From Myxococcales bacterium (GTDB taxonomy: Bacteria; Myxococcota_A; Polyangia; Nannocystales; Nannocystaceae): 64,000 nt of DNA. Below, one piece after another: positions 1-11,331 of this stretch (the stretch's first letter is position 1; every line of letters begins with the position of its first letter). A model generated the notes under the pieces. The model saw only the letters and a list, made by a program, of their open reading frames with translations, had not been told where the DNA came from and did not search any database. Location: contig JACKDW010000005.1 of the NCBI GenBank assembly GCA_020633295.1, forward strand, positions 650,178-714,177, written 5' to 3'. Both the position numbers and the translations under genes were made by a program.

Positions 1-516
1 GCGCCCGCTGCTGTCGATCAGCACGTTGTCGGGCTTGAAGTCCTGGTGGACGAGCCCCGTCGCGTGGGCCGCCGCGAGCCCGCGCCCGGCCTGGGCGAAG
101 AGCTTGATGATCGCGCGCGCGTCGACGTCCGCGCGCGCGAGCCACTCGCCCAGCGTCCCGCCCTCGAGGCGCTCCATCGCCACGTACACCTGGTCGCGGT
201 AGGTGCCGACGTCATAGACTTGCACCACGTTCGGGTGAGAGACGCGCGCCATCGCCTGGGCCTCGGCGAGCAGCCGCTCGCGCGCCGCCGCGCCGCCGCC
301 TCGCCGGCTCAGCACCTTGATCGCGATGCGACGATCGAGCTCGGGATCGTAGGCGTCATAGACGATCCCCATACCGCCCTCGCCGAGGACGCCGAGGATG
401 TAGTGACGACCGATCCGCTCGGCCGACGACGAGCCCCGCGGCGCGTCGGGCTCGGGGGGCGCGCCCGAGGAGGAGGCGCGCTGCGTCTCGCTCGAGGAGG
501 CATCGCCGCCGAACAC
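1..516 (-). CDS. Ser/Thr protein kinase, 5' part only (runs off left edge)
   Basis: This is the N-terminal 172 codons of a eukaryotic-like Ser/Thr kinase; the rest lies beyond the window. The start is set at GTG 516 because an in-frame TGA lies four codons upstream. A Ser/Pro-rich leader of about 33 residues is followed by RIGRHYILGVLGEGGMGIVY, which holds the glycine-rich ATP loop near residues 45-50, and then by the catalytic lysine in IAIKVL. Near the truncation the catalytic loop reads HQDFKPDN. The usual HRD arginine is therefore Gln, which makes this a non-RD kinase that may not need activation-loop phosphorylation. The Asp and the KPDN portion are intact. The activation loop, any membrane helix and any sensor domain cannot be seen. 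It closely resembles the kinase at 6204-9332 and probably belongs to the same expanded myxobacterial family. Confidence 0.88.
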   Translation of the reverse strand, partial: MFGGDASSSETQRASSSGAPPEPDAPRGSSSAERIGRHYILGVLGEGGMGIVYDAYDPELDRRIAIKVLSRRGGGAAARERLLAEAQAMARVSHPNVVQVYDVGTYRDQVYVAMERLEGGTLGEWLARADVDARAIIKLFAQAGRGLAAAHATGLVHQDFKPDNVLIDSSGR

Positions 517-676
517 CGCGCGACGATATCACGCGTCCGCCGGGGCGCGACGCCGCGCCGCTCGACGCGGAGCGGCGGCGCGAGCCGGCGTCGGCCGCCG
601 CTCCAGCCCTATTCGACAGGCTCCTCGAGCCATTTCACAACCCGCTCCAAAGCGCAGGTCCAGACCGACGCGCCGG

Positions 677-1588
677 CTACAGCCGACCGCGTCCGACGTA
701 GAGGTATGAGCCCGGCAGCCCCAGGCGCCGTGACGCCTGCACCGGCGGGCTGCCTGGCACCGGCACGCGATCGAGCAGCCGCGCCGCGCCCCGCAGCAGC
801 CGACGCTCCCAGGCGGGCAGCGTGTCGCGTCGCAGCTCGAGGCGCGCGATGACCCAGTCCGGGAGCAGCTCGACCGCCGCGCGCACCATCGCGCCCTGCA
901 GCCCCGCGAGCGGGCGCGGGACCGCCGGCGCGCGCGTGACGATCCCGAGGAACTCCAGCACGATCGGGTGGGGCTCGAGCGCGCCGCGCATGGCGTTGAA
1001 CTGCTCGCGCTGCTCGGCCAGCGACCGCGGCGCGCCGGTGGCCCCGAACAGCCGCGCCGCCGGCTGCGTCTCGCGATAGAAGCGATCGCGCTGCGCGTCG
1101 GTGAGCGGGTGGGCGTAGGCCGCGTACGCCTCCATGAAGCCGTAGCCGACCGTGGCCTGCACCCAGTTCAGCAGCGCCGGATCATTGGCGTGGTAGGGCA
1201 CGCCGTCGGGCGTCTCGCCGCGCACGCGCTCGTGCATGCGGACCACACGGGCGATGACGCGCTCGGCGACCTCGCGCGGCGCGTAGGTGCTGACGTGGGC
1301 GACGTGCCCCGTCCGCCGCATCCGCGTGATCGGGTCGTAGGGGAACATCGAGTGACCCCAGACGCCCGAGCGCACCCGCGGCTCGCCGAACTCGAGCAGC
1401 ACCGCCGCGACGCCGCCGATGAACAGCGACACCGGGTTCTTGAACACGTGCCACGCGATCGAGTCCGGCGCGTAGAGTGCCGGCGCGCCGGGGGGCTGGC
1501 TGTAGTCGAGCTCGGGCCAGCGTCGCGGCGCCCCGCCGCGCCCCGCGGCCTCGTTGTCCTCGCGGGTCATCGCCCCGGGCTGGTCCAT
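677..1588 (-). CDS. DUF2236 / MpaB-type oxygenase family protein
   Basis: The protein has 303 residues and starts at ATG 1588. It resembles the DUF2236 family (MpaB/MpaB', rubber-oxygenase Lcp catalytic domain), whose characterised members are haem oxygenases that cleave hydrophobic substrates. Visible family segments are SIAWHVFKNP with the following Gly/Ala-rich stretch (about residues 43-65), DPITRMRRTGHVAHVSTYA (about 84-102), the RVVRMHERVRG helix whose His is a candidate haem ligand, and YHANDPALLNWVQAT. The C-terminal half is Arg-rich and less conserved. No signal peptide is evident, so it is probably cytoplasmic or membrane-peripheral. It is transcribed away from gltB and shares a 140-base intergenic region with it that contains an operator-like palindrome. 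The family assignment is good; the substrate is unknown. Confidence 0.8.
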   Translation of the reverse strand: MDQPGAMTREDNEAAGRGGAPRRWPELDYSQPPGAPALYAPDSIAWHVFKNPVSLFIGGVAAVLLEFGEPRVRSGVWGHSMFPYDPITRMRRTGHVAHVSTYAPREVAERVIARVVRMHERVRGETPDGVPYHANDPALLNWVQATVGYGFMEAYAAYAHPLTDAQRDRFYRETQPAARLFGATGAPRSLAEQREQFNAMRGALEPHPIVLEFLGIVTRAPAVPRPLAGLQGAMVRAAVELLPDWVIARLELRRDTLPAWERRLLRGAARLLDRVPVPGSPPVQASRRLGLPGSYLYVGRGRL

Positions 1589-1639
1589 CGCTGCGCTCCT
1601 CCGTTCACGCGATCAGTCGCGCTCCTTCGCTTCATGGCA

Positions 1640-1662
1640 TACTTGCTAGTTGCCAACAAGTA
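1640..1662. promoter_or_regulatory. Operator-like palindrome between divergent oxygenase and gltB genes
   Basis: The sequence has perfect 6-base arms, TACTTG and CAAGTA, separated by 11 bases, with two further symmetric base pairs inside (8 of 11 pairs match overall). It is an AT-rich island in a very GC-rich context and lies between two divergent genes. This is the size and symmetry of TetR-family operators, and DUF2236 oxygenases are often found beside TetR regulators, but no regulator gene is adjacent here. Function is inferred from symmetry and position only. Confidence 0.35.
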
Positions 1663-1728
1663 ATTTACGACCTGCCCATCGGCCGCCGCATCGCGATCTC
1701 TCGCCCCGGGCTGCTAGGCTTCCGAACC

Positions 1729-4700
1729 ATGTTCAAGCGCGCTCAGAACGATGTTGTTCCCGATGACGCCGAGATCGAGCTGGGCTCGTGCGGCGTCGGC
1801 TTCGTCGTCAGCCGGCAGGGCCGGGCCGAGCACAGCATCCTCGAGGCGGGCCTGGCCGCGCTCACGCGCGTCGAGCATCGCGGCGCGCTCGCGGGCGACG
1901 ACCAAACCGGCGACGGCGCCGGCGTCATGACCGAGATCCCCTGGGCGCTGCTCGGGCAAGCGCCCGGGAGCGTGGCTGTCTCGACCTTGTTCTTGAGCCA
2001 GGACGAGCGCCGCCGCAGGCGCGCGCTCGAGGTCTTCGCCGAGAGCTTCGCCATGTACGACCTGACCTTGGAGACCTATCGCGACGTACCCGCGCGACCC
2101 GAGGTGCTCGGGCCGATCGCGCGCGACAAGCTGCCGGTCATCCGCCAGGCGGTGATCCGGCGGCCGCGCGCGTGCCGGACGCTCGCCAGCTTCGAGGGCC
2201 GCCTGTACACGGCCAAGCAGATGACGCGCGCCCGCCTGCGGCGCGCCGACAGCTGGTTCGACCTCTACTTCACGAGCCTCTCGGCGCGCACGATCGTCTA
2301 CAAGGCGCTGTGTCGGGCCCGCGACCTCGAGCTGTTCTACCCGGACCTCGTAAACGAGAGCTACGCGACGCGCTTCTGCCTGTTCCACCGCCGGTTCTCG
2401 ACCAACACGCGCACGAGCTGGGACAAGGCGCAGCCGCTGCGCACGCTCGCGCACAACGGCGAGATCAACACCATCGCCGGCAACCGCTCGTGGGCCTACT
2501 CGCGCGAGCAGGCGCTCGGGCTCTCGCGCGACGGCCTGCTCACGCACCAGGACATCTCGGACAGCGGCAACCTCAACGAGATGGCCGAGGCGCTGCGCTT
2601 CCGCTCCTCGATCCCGCGCATCGAGGAGGTGCTGACGATCATGCTGCCGCCGGCTGACGAGCGCAACGCGTACTACGACTTCTGGGGCCGCGCCGTCGAG
2701 CCGTGGGACGGGCCGGCGCTGCTGGGCTACGCCGACGGCGAGGTCGTCGGCGCGCGCCTCGATCGCAACGGCTTCCGCCCCGCGCGCTGGATGATGACCG
2801 AGGAGCGCTTCTACCTGGCCTCCGAGGCGGGCATCTTCGACGCGCCGCCGGCCGAGGTCATCGCCAAGGGCACGCTGCGCGCCGGCGCCGGCGTGACCGT
2901 GCTGCTCGACAACGGCAAGGTCCACTTCCGCGACCCGAGCCGCTCGCGCGAGAACGAGGGCGCGCGCTTCGACGCGCGCCTGGTCCCGCTGTGGCCCGCG
3001 AGCGACGAGCGCGTGCCCGCGATCGCCTCGGTCGGCGCGCTGCACGGCGTCACGCAGGACGAGCTCGCGCGCGTGCTCGCGCCGATGATCGCGACCGGCA
3101 AGGAGCCGATCGCGTCGATGGGCGACACGGCCCGGCTCGCGGTGCTCTCGAGCGAGCGCCGCAGCCTCTACGACTTCTTCTACCAGGCGTTCGCGCAGGT
3201 CACGAACCCGCCGCTCGACTACCTGCGCGAGCGCACCGTGACCGACCTGCGCGTCGAGCTCGGCAAGCGCCCCAACGTGTTCGCGCCCAAGGAGCTGATC
3301 CCGCAGACGCCCGCGATCGCGCTCGCGTCGCCGGTGCTCTCGCTCGACCAGCTGGCCGCGCTGCGCCAGCTCAAGATCAAGCGCCCGTCGACGCTGCGGA
3401 TCCTCGCGCGCGAGCTCGACTGCACCTTCGCGCGCGCGGCTGGCCCCGACGACATGACCCGGCAGCTCGCGGCGATCGCCCGCGGCGCGCTCGCGGCGAT
3501 CGAGGACGGCTGCAGCCTGCTGATCCTCAGCGACCGCGCGGCCTCGATCGACCACCCGCCGATCCCGAGCCTGCTGGCGCTGCGCGCCGTCGTCAACGCG
3601 CTCAACCGCGCGGGCCTGCGGCTCGAGACGTCCATCGTCGTCGACGCGGCCGACATCCGCAGCACCCACCAGCTCGCGTGCGCGATCAGCTTCGGCGCGA
3701 CCGCGGTCTGCCCCTGGTTCGTGTTCGCGCTCGCGCGCCAGCACGACCACCGCAGCTACGCGGACGACGACCACGCGACCCGCGAGCGGCGGCTCCGCGC
3801 CGCGCTCGAGGCCGGCCTGCTCAAGGTCATGAGCAAGATGGGCATCTCGGTCGCCCGCAGCTACCAGAGCTCCAAGCTGTTCTCGGCCGTCGGCCTCGGC
3901 CCCCGGCTGCTGCGCGAGTTCTTCCCCGGGCTCATCAGCCGCATCGGCGGCTACGAGCTCGAGGACGTCGCGCGCCTCGTGCTCGTCCACACCGAGGACC
4001 AAGAGCCCGGCCTGCACGGCCCCAGCGCGCACCTGCTGATGGAGCACCCGCGCGGCGCCCGGGGCGAGCTGCACTCGATGTTCGCCGCGCGCACAAAGCT
4101 CGTGCACTCGCTCGTCCGCGACGCGCCCACCCGCGCGCGCCAGGACGAGCTGTGGGGCGAGTACGAGGCCATGGGCCGCGCGGTCGCGCCGATCAACCTC
4201 CGCCACCTCCTGCGCCTCCGGCCCGCACGGGTCGCGCGCGCGCTCGCGGAGGTCGAGCCCGTCGAGGCGATCCTCTCGCGCTTCGGCTCGGGCGCGATGT
4301 CCTACGGGGCCATCAGCGCCGAGACCCAGCGCGACCTGTTCCGCGCGATGCGGGCCGTCGGCGGGCGCTGCAACTCGGGCGAGGGCGGCGAGAACCCCTA
4401 CTACTTCATCGACGGCACCACCGCGACGACCAAGCAGATCGCGTCGGGGCGCTTCGGCGTCACCGCCGAGTACCTCGTCACCGGGGACGAGCTCGAGATC
4501 AAGATCGCCCAGGGCGCCAAGCCCGGCGAGGGCGGGCAGCTCATGGGCGTCAAGGTCGACGAGGGCATCGCGCGGGCCCGCCACGCGCGGCCCGGCGTCG
4601 ACCTTATCTCGCCGCCGCCGCTGCACGACCTCTACTCCATCGAGGACCTCAAGGAGCTCATCTACGAGCTCAAGCAGCTGCACCCGCGCGCCGCGGTCTG

Positions 4701-6153
4701 CGTCAAGCTGGTCGCGGGGCGCAACGTCGGCACCGTCGCCGTCGGCGTGGTCAAGGCCGGCGCCGACATCATCCAGATCTCCGGCGGCGACGGGGGCACC
4801 GGCGCGGCGCCGATCTCCTCCATGCGTCACGCCGGCCTGCCGTGGGAGCTCGGGCTCTCCGAGGTGCATCGCCGCCTGAGCGAGCACGACCTGCGCGCGC
4901 GCGTGCGCCTGCGCGTCGACGGCGGGCTCTCGACCGCCGAGGACATCGTCGTCGCGACCGCGCTCGGGGCCGAGGAGTACGGCTTCGGCAAGCTGCTGCT
5001 CGTCGCGCAGGGCTGCGTGATGGCGCGCGTGTGCGAGAAGAACCGCTGCCCCACCGGCATCGCCACGCACGACCCGAAGTTCAAGGCGAAGTACAAGGGC
5101 GCGCCTGAGCACGTCGTCACGCTGCTGCGGCGCCTCGCCGACGACGTGCGCCTGCGGCTCGCGGCCGTCGGCGCGCGCTCCCTCGGCGAGCTCGTCGGCG
5201 ACACCAGCCGCCTCGAGCTCGCGCCCGCGCGCCGCGAGCTCGTCAAGCAGCGCCGCCTGCAGCTCGCCGCGCTGCTGCACGCGCGCCCGCTCGCGCGCGC
5301 CCCCGCCGAGGCGCGTGAGGCGAGCGCGCCGGCCGAGGTCAGCGAGCTCAACGCGCGCGCGCTCGCGGCCGCCGAGCTCGCGCTCGCGGGCGGGCCTCGC
5401 GAGCACGCGTTCACGATTCGCTCGACCGACCGCGCGATCCCGGCGCGCCTGTGTGGTTGGCTCGCGCAGCGCGCGAGCGAGGCCCGCGCCCGCCCCCGCG
5501 CCGAGGGCGACGGCGAGCCCGATCACCGCCCGCACCTCCCAGCCGACGGCGCGATCGCGCTGCGCCTGCGCGGCGCGGCCGGTCAGGGCTTCGGCGCCTT
5601 CCTCGTCCAGGGCGTCGACCTGCGCCTCGAGGGCGAGGCCAACGACTCCGTGTGCAAGTCCATGGCCGGCGGGCGCGTCGTCATCACGCCCGATCGCGAC
5701 GCGAGGTTTGAACCTGACCAACAGGTCATCATCGGAAACTGCGCGCTGTACGGCGCCACCGGCGGGGAGCTGCTCGTCCACGGGCGGGCCGGCGATCGCT
5801 TCGCCGTGCGCAACTCGGGCGCGCGCGCCGTGGTCGAGGGCGCGGGCCTGCACGCCTGCGAGTACATGACCGGCGGCGCCGTCGTGATCCTCGGCCCGAT
5901 CGAGTCCAACGCCGGCGCCGGCATGACCGGCGGCGAGCTGTTCCTGCTGCGAGCGCGCGACACGGACGCGCGGATCAACCAGGAGTACATCACGCGCGCG
6001 CCGCTGGACGCGGCCGCGAGCGCGCGCCTGCGCGCGCTGCTCACGGCCCACGCCGACGCGACCGGGAGCCGGCGCGCGCGCGCGCTGCTCGACGACTGGG
6101 AGCGCGCGCGCGACCGGCTCGGGTGGTACGTGCCGATCGGCGCCGCCGGCTGA
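1729..6153 (+). CDS. gltB: Glutamate synthase, large (alpha) subunit
   Basis: This is a 1474-residue glutamine-dependent glutamate synthase large subunit, which transfers the glutamine amide to 2-oxoglutarate. ATG 1729 is chosen because it places the class II amidotransferase cysteine at residue 21 (GSCGVGF) after a short propeptide, as in characterised enzymes. The order is an N-terminal glutaminase domain (with HRRFSTNT and HNGEINTI), a central linker domain, an FMN/2-oxoglutarate domain (with SGEGGENP and QISGGDGGTGAAP), the 3Fe-4S motif CVMARVCEKNRC (Cys-X5-Cys-X4-Cys), and a C-terminal GXGXG helix domain ending with the EYMTGGAVVILG and NAGAGMTGGE repeats. All key elements are present. 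No gltD small subunit follows; the next gene is an opposing kinase. The partner must be elsewhere, or the enzyme may be ferredoxin-dependent. Confidence 0.96.
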   Translation: MFKRAQNDVVPDDAEIELGSCGVGFVVSRQGRAEHSILEAGLAALTRVEHRGALAGDDQTGDGAGVMTEIPWALLGQAPGSVAVSTLFLSQDERRRRRALEVFAESFAMYDLTLETYRDVPARPEVLGPIARDKLPVIRQAVIRRPRACRTLASFEGRLYTAKQMTRARLRRADSWFDLYFTSLSARTIVYKALCRARDLELFYPDLVNESYATRFCLFHRRFSTNTRTSWDKAQPLRTLAHNGEINTIAGNRSWAYSREQALGLSRDGLLTHQDISDSGNLNEMAEALRFRSSIPRIEEVLTIMLPPADERNAYYDFWGRAVEPWDGPALLGYADGEVVGARLDRNGFRPARWMMTEERFYLASEAGIFDAPPAEVIAKGTLRAGAGVTVLLDNGKVHFRDPSRSRENEGARFDARLVPLWPASDERVPAIASVGALHGVTQDELARVLAPMIATGKEPIASMGDTARLAVLSSERRSLYDFFYQAFAQVTNPPLDYLRERTVTDLRVELGKRPNVFAPKELIPQTPAIALASPVLSLDQLAALRQLKIKRPSTLRILARELDCTFARAAGPDDMTRQLAAIARGALAAIEDGCSLLILSDRAASIDHPPIPSLLALRAVVNALNRAGLRLETSIVVDAADIRSTHQLACAISFGATAVCPWFVFALARQHDHRSYADDDHATRERRLRAALEAGLLKVMSKMGISVARSYQSSKLFSAVGLGPRLLREFFPGLISRIGGYELEDVARLVLVHTEDQEPGLHGPSAHLLMEHPRGARGELHSMFAARTKLVHSLVRDAPTRARQDELWGEYEAMGRAVAPINLRHLLRLRPARVARALAEVEPVEAILSRFGSGAMSYGAISAETQRDLFRAMRAVGGRCNSGEGGENPYYFIDGTTATTKQIASGRFGVTAEYLVTGDELEIKIAQGAKPGEGGQLMGVKVDEGIARARHARPGVDLISPPPLHDLYSIEDLKELIYELKQLHPRAAVCVKLVAGRNVGTVAVGVVKAGADIIQISGGDGGTGAAPISSMRHAGLPWELGLSEVHRRLSEHDLRARVRLRVDGGLSTAEDIVVATALGAEEYGFGKLLLVAQGCVMARVCEKNRCPTGIATHDPKFKAKYKGAPEHVVTLLRRLADDVRLRLAAVGARSLGELVGDTSRLELAPARRELVKQRRLQLAALLHARPLARAPAEAREASAPAEVSELNARALAAAELALAGGPREHAFTIRSTDRAIPARLCGWLAQRASEARARPRAEGDGEPDHRPHLPADGAIALRLRGAAGQGFGAFLVQGVDLRLEGEANDSVCKSMAGGRVVITPDRDARFEPDQQVIIGNCALYGATGGELLVHGRAGDRFAVRNSGARAVVEGAGLHACEYMTGGAVVILGPIESNAGAGMTGGELFLLRARDTDARINQEYITRAPLDAAASARLRALLTAHADATGSRRARALLDDWERARDRLGWYVPIGAAG

Positions 6154-6203
6154 GCGCCGGCGAGCTCGGTGGCGGCGCCGCGACGCCGCGGATCAAGCCT
6201 GTC

Positions 6204-9332
<3,129 letters not shown>

Positions 9333-9385
9333 GATAGTACGCCTGGCCGCGGCGCGGTCTTCGTCGACCGCGCGCGCCGTCGCGC

Positions 9386-9481
9386 GACAAGACGCGCGAC
9401 AAAACGCGCGACGAGGCGCGCGACGAGGCGCGCGACGAGGCGCGCGACAGGACGCGCGACGAGACGCGCGACGAGACGCGC
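9386..9481. repeat. 12-bp minisatellite, 8 tandem copies
   Basis: Eight head-to-tail 12-base units have the consensus GACGAGGCGCGC. Variation is mostly at positions 4-7 (GACAAG, GACAAA, GACGAG, GACAGG). The array lies in the 190-base gap between the start of the kinase gene and the start of the small phosphatase gene, ending about 30 bases before the latter's ribosome binding site. A multiple of 12 keeps any frame open, but the array is outside both chosen coding regions. A similar 12-base array lies at 12124-12246. Confidence 0.85.
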
Positions 9482-9523
9482 GCCTGGGGTATCGTCACCG
9501 TCGCCCGCGCGAGGAGGCGCTCC

Positions 9524-9976
9524 ATGGACTTTGTCCGCCCGTGGCTAGCGATCGGAAAATACCGTGACACGAGGTCGCGCGACGCGCTGCGCGAGGCGGG
9601 CGTCAGCGCGATGCTCCTGCTCGCGCGCGACCTCCAGCAGGAGGGGATCCGCTCGCGCTACCTCGCGGTCGAGGACGGCGAGGCGCTCCCGCTCCCGCTC
9701 CTGGCCCAGGGCGTCTACTTCGTCAGCCGCGCGCGCCGGGATCGCGACACCGTGCTCGTCGCCTGCGGCGCCGGCATCAGCCGCTCGGCGACCTTCACGA
9801 TCGCCTCGCTGTGCATGATCGAGGGGCTCGCGCTCAAGACCGCCTACATCCAGGTCAAGGCCACGCGCCCGATCATCAAGCCGCACCCGAAGCTCTGGGA
9901 CTCGCTGTGCGAATTTTTGGGCGAGCGCGTCGGCTTCCGCGAGACCTACGCGTGGGACGAGGAGGCTACTCGATGA
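9524..9976 (+). CDS. Small dual-specificity-type protein phosphatase
   Basis: This 150-residue single-domain protein resembles dual-specificity phosphatases. The start at ATG 9524 is fixed by a strong GAGGAGG ribosome binding site six bases upstream. The P-loop reads VACGAGISRSATF: the nucleophilic Cys81 and the phosphate-binding Arg87 of CX5R are present, but the His that normally precedes the Cys is Ala. The general acid may be an Asp in the DRDT segment, which is less certain. It has no membrane helix and is probably cytoplasmic. It follows a kinase gene transcribed the other way, so it may counteract Ser/Thr kinases. Its last 11 bases overlap the 3' end of the opposing lipoprotein gene. 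A pseudo-enzyme role is possible if the missing His matters. Confidence 0.75.
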   Translation: MDFVRPWLAIGKYRDTRSRDALREAGVSAMLLLARDLQQEGIRSRYLAVEDGEALPLPLLAQGVYFVSRARRDRDTVLVACGAGISRSATFTIASLCMIEGLALKTAYIQVKATRPIIKPHPKLWDSLCEFLGERVGFRETYAWDEEATR

Positions 9977-11255
9977 ACGCCTCGCACGAGCACTTGATGT
10001 CGACCTCGACCTCGCCCTCCTGGATCGAGTCGCAGGCCTGACCGACGAGCTCGATCTCGCTCGGGCTGTTGAGCTGCCAGCCGTCGGGGTCGTTGTAGGG
10101 CACCTCCTGCATGTTGATCTCGACGGCGCACTCCTCCTCCTTGCCCTCCTGGACCTCGCCGTTGAGCTCGAGCTTGCAGTCGCGCACGCCGTTGATGATC
10201 GTGTTGAACGCGTCGAGCAGCGCCTGCGGCTCGTTGGCCTTCCAGAACGGCGCGTCGGGGTCGCCGGGCTGCACGCCGAGGCCGGCGTTCGCCATGTCCT
10301 GCAGGTGCTGGTCGCTGATGTCGCTGCCGACGCTGATGATGTAGACCGGCACGCCGGCGTCGAAGGAGTTGGTCGCGGCCGTGACCGCGACGCCCTGCCC
10401 GTTCTGCGGGTTCGGCTCGGCGCAGGTGTCGGGCTCGCCGTCGGTCGCGACGACGATGACCTTGGGGCCGTCGTCGGGCAGCCCGAGCAGCGTCGGGACC
10501 ACCGCGTCGATCGACTCGCCCGTCGGCGTGTCGCCCTGCGGCCCGTTCATGTCGTACAGCGACTGCATCGCCGCGCCGTTGTCGATCGCCGGCGCGACCT
10601 CCGAGATGATCGGGCACTCGCCGCCGTTGAAGCCGCCGTCGCTGGTGTACAGCGACAGCCCGAACCGGATCTGCGACTGATACTGCGCGACCACGCCGTC
10701 CTGGCCGTCGAACAGCGCGTTGTAGACGGCGTCCCAGCGCGTCTGCCCGGCGAAGTTCGAGGTCATCGAGCCGGACTGGTCGACCAGGATCTGGATGTAC
10801 GGGATGGACGGCTCAAACGTCACGTCCGCGTCCGCGCAGATGTTCCCGGTCGTCTCGTCCTCGGTCTCGCCCGCAGTCGCGCTCGTCGAGTCCGTCGCGC
10901 CCATCGAGTCCGTCGCGCCCGTCGAGTCCGTCGCGCCCGTCGAGTCCGTCGCGCTCGTCGACTCGGTCGCCGCGCTGCCGGCGCTCGTCTGCCCGTCGGT
11001 CTCGCCGCCGCTCGGGCCCGTCGTGTTCGCGGTCGCGCTCTCGCCCGCGGTCCCGTCGGTCGCCTCGCCGCGCGTCGTGCTCTCGGTCGCGGAGCCGGTC
11101 CCCGCGCTCGCGTCGGAGCCGCCGGAGGAGTCGCCGCAGGCGGTGAGCGCGGTCGCGACGAGCGCGAGCGAGCAGAGCGCGGCGCGGGGTGAGCGGCGGC
11201 GCGGGTGGAGGAACGCGAGCGCGCGCGAGGTCGGAGCGAGGTCGAGGTCGATCAT
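9966..11255 (-). CDS. VWA-domain lipoprotein with Ser/Thr/Gly-rich linker
   Basis: This 429-residue lipoprotein has a basic N-region and hydrophobic core ending in the lipobox ALTAC, with the lipidated Cys at residue 40. Residues 41-139 form a flexible linker rich in Ser, Thr, Gly, Asp and Glu, including a tandem hexapeptide of the type DSTGAT. A von Willebrand factor A domain follows, with the metal-binding MIDAS motif DQSGS at residues 159-163 and a later VVATDGEPD segment. The C-terminal ~90 residues are Cys-containing and ends with a CSC motif. It is probably exposed on the cell surface, where VWA domains mediate metal-dependent adhesion. Such linker-plus-VWA lipoproteins are common in Nannocystis relatives. 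It lies downstream of the PP-loop gene on the same strand but is separated from it by a hairpin. Confidence 0.9.
   Translation of the reverse strand: MIDLDLAPTSRALAFLHPRRRSPRAALCSLALVATALTACGDSSGGSDASAGTGSATESTTRGEATDGTAGESATANTTGPSGGETDGQTSAGSAATESTSATDSTGATDSTGATDSMGATDSTSATAGETEDETTGNICADADVTFEPSIPYIQILVDQSGSMTSNFAGQTRWDAVYNALFDGQDGVVAQYQSQIRFGLSLYTSDGGFNGGECPIISEVAPAIDNGAAMQSLYDMNGPQGDTPTGESIDAVVPTLLGLPDDGPKVIVVATDGEPDTCAEPNPQNGQGVAVTAATNSFDAGVPVYIISVGSDISDQHLQDMANAGLGVQPGDPDAPFWKANEPQALLDAFNTIINGVRDCKLELNGEVQEGKEEECAVEINMQEVPYNDPDGWQLNSPSEIELVGQACDSIQEGEVEVDIKCSCEAFIE
10876..10965. repeat. 18-bp tandem repeat inside the VWA lipoprotein gene (5 copies)
   Basis: Five 18-base units have consensus GTCGCGCCCGTCGAGTCC on the plus strand. 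They encode a six-residue repeat (Asp-Ser-Thr-Gly-Ala-Thr and variants such as Ser-Met-Gly and Ser-Thr-Ser) in the linker of the lipoprotein. In-frame copy-number change would lengthen or shorten the linker without breaking the gene. Confidence 0.85.
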
Positions 11256-11308
11256 CTCGCACCGTCTGACACCGGTCGCCCGGCGGCTCTCCGGCGCGGA
11301 TCTTTAAA

Positions 11309-11328
11309 ACATGTCCGTTAAGACATGT
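11309..11328 (-). terminator. Palindrome ACATGTC-N6-GACATGT, possible terminator or operator
   Basis: Perfect 7-base arms flank the 6-base centre CGTTAA. The palindrome starts three bases after the stop codon of the minus-strand PP-loop gene. On that strand it is followed by TTTT, giving a modest stem with a short U-tract like a weak intrinsic terminator. It also lies about 55 bases upstream of the VWA lipoprotein start, so a repressor site is an alternative. The stem is AT-rich compared with the surrounding DNA. Confidence 0.4.
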
Positions 11329-11331
11329 AAA

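Noticed and set aside
1714..6051. A 1445-codon minus-strand frame opposite gltB
   Set aside because: It lies wholly inside gltB on the other strand, is built of Arg, Ala, Asp, Val and Leu, and shows no domain. It is a high-GC shadow.
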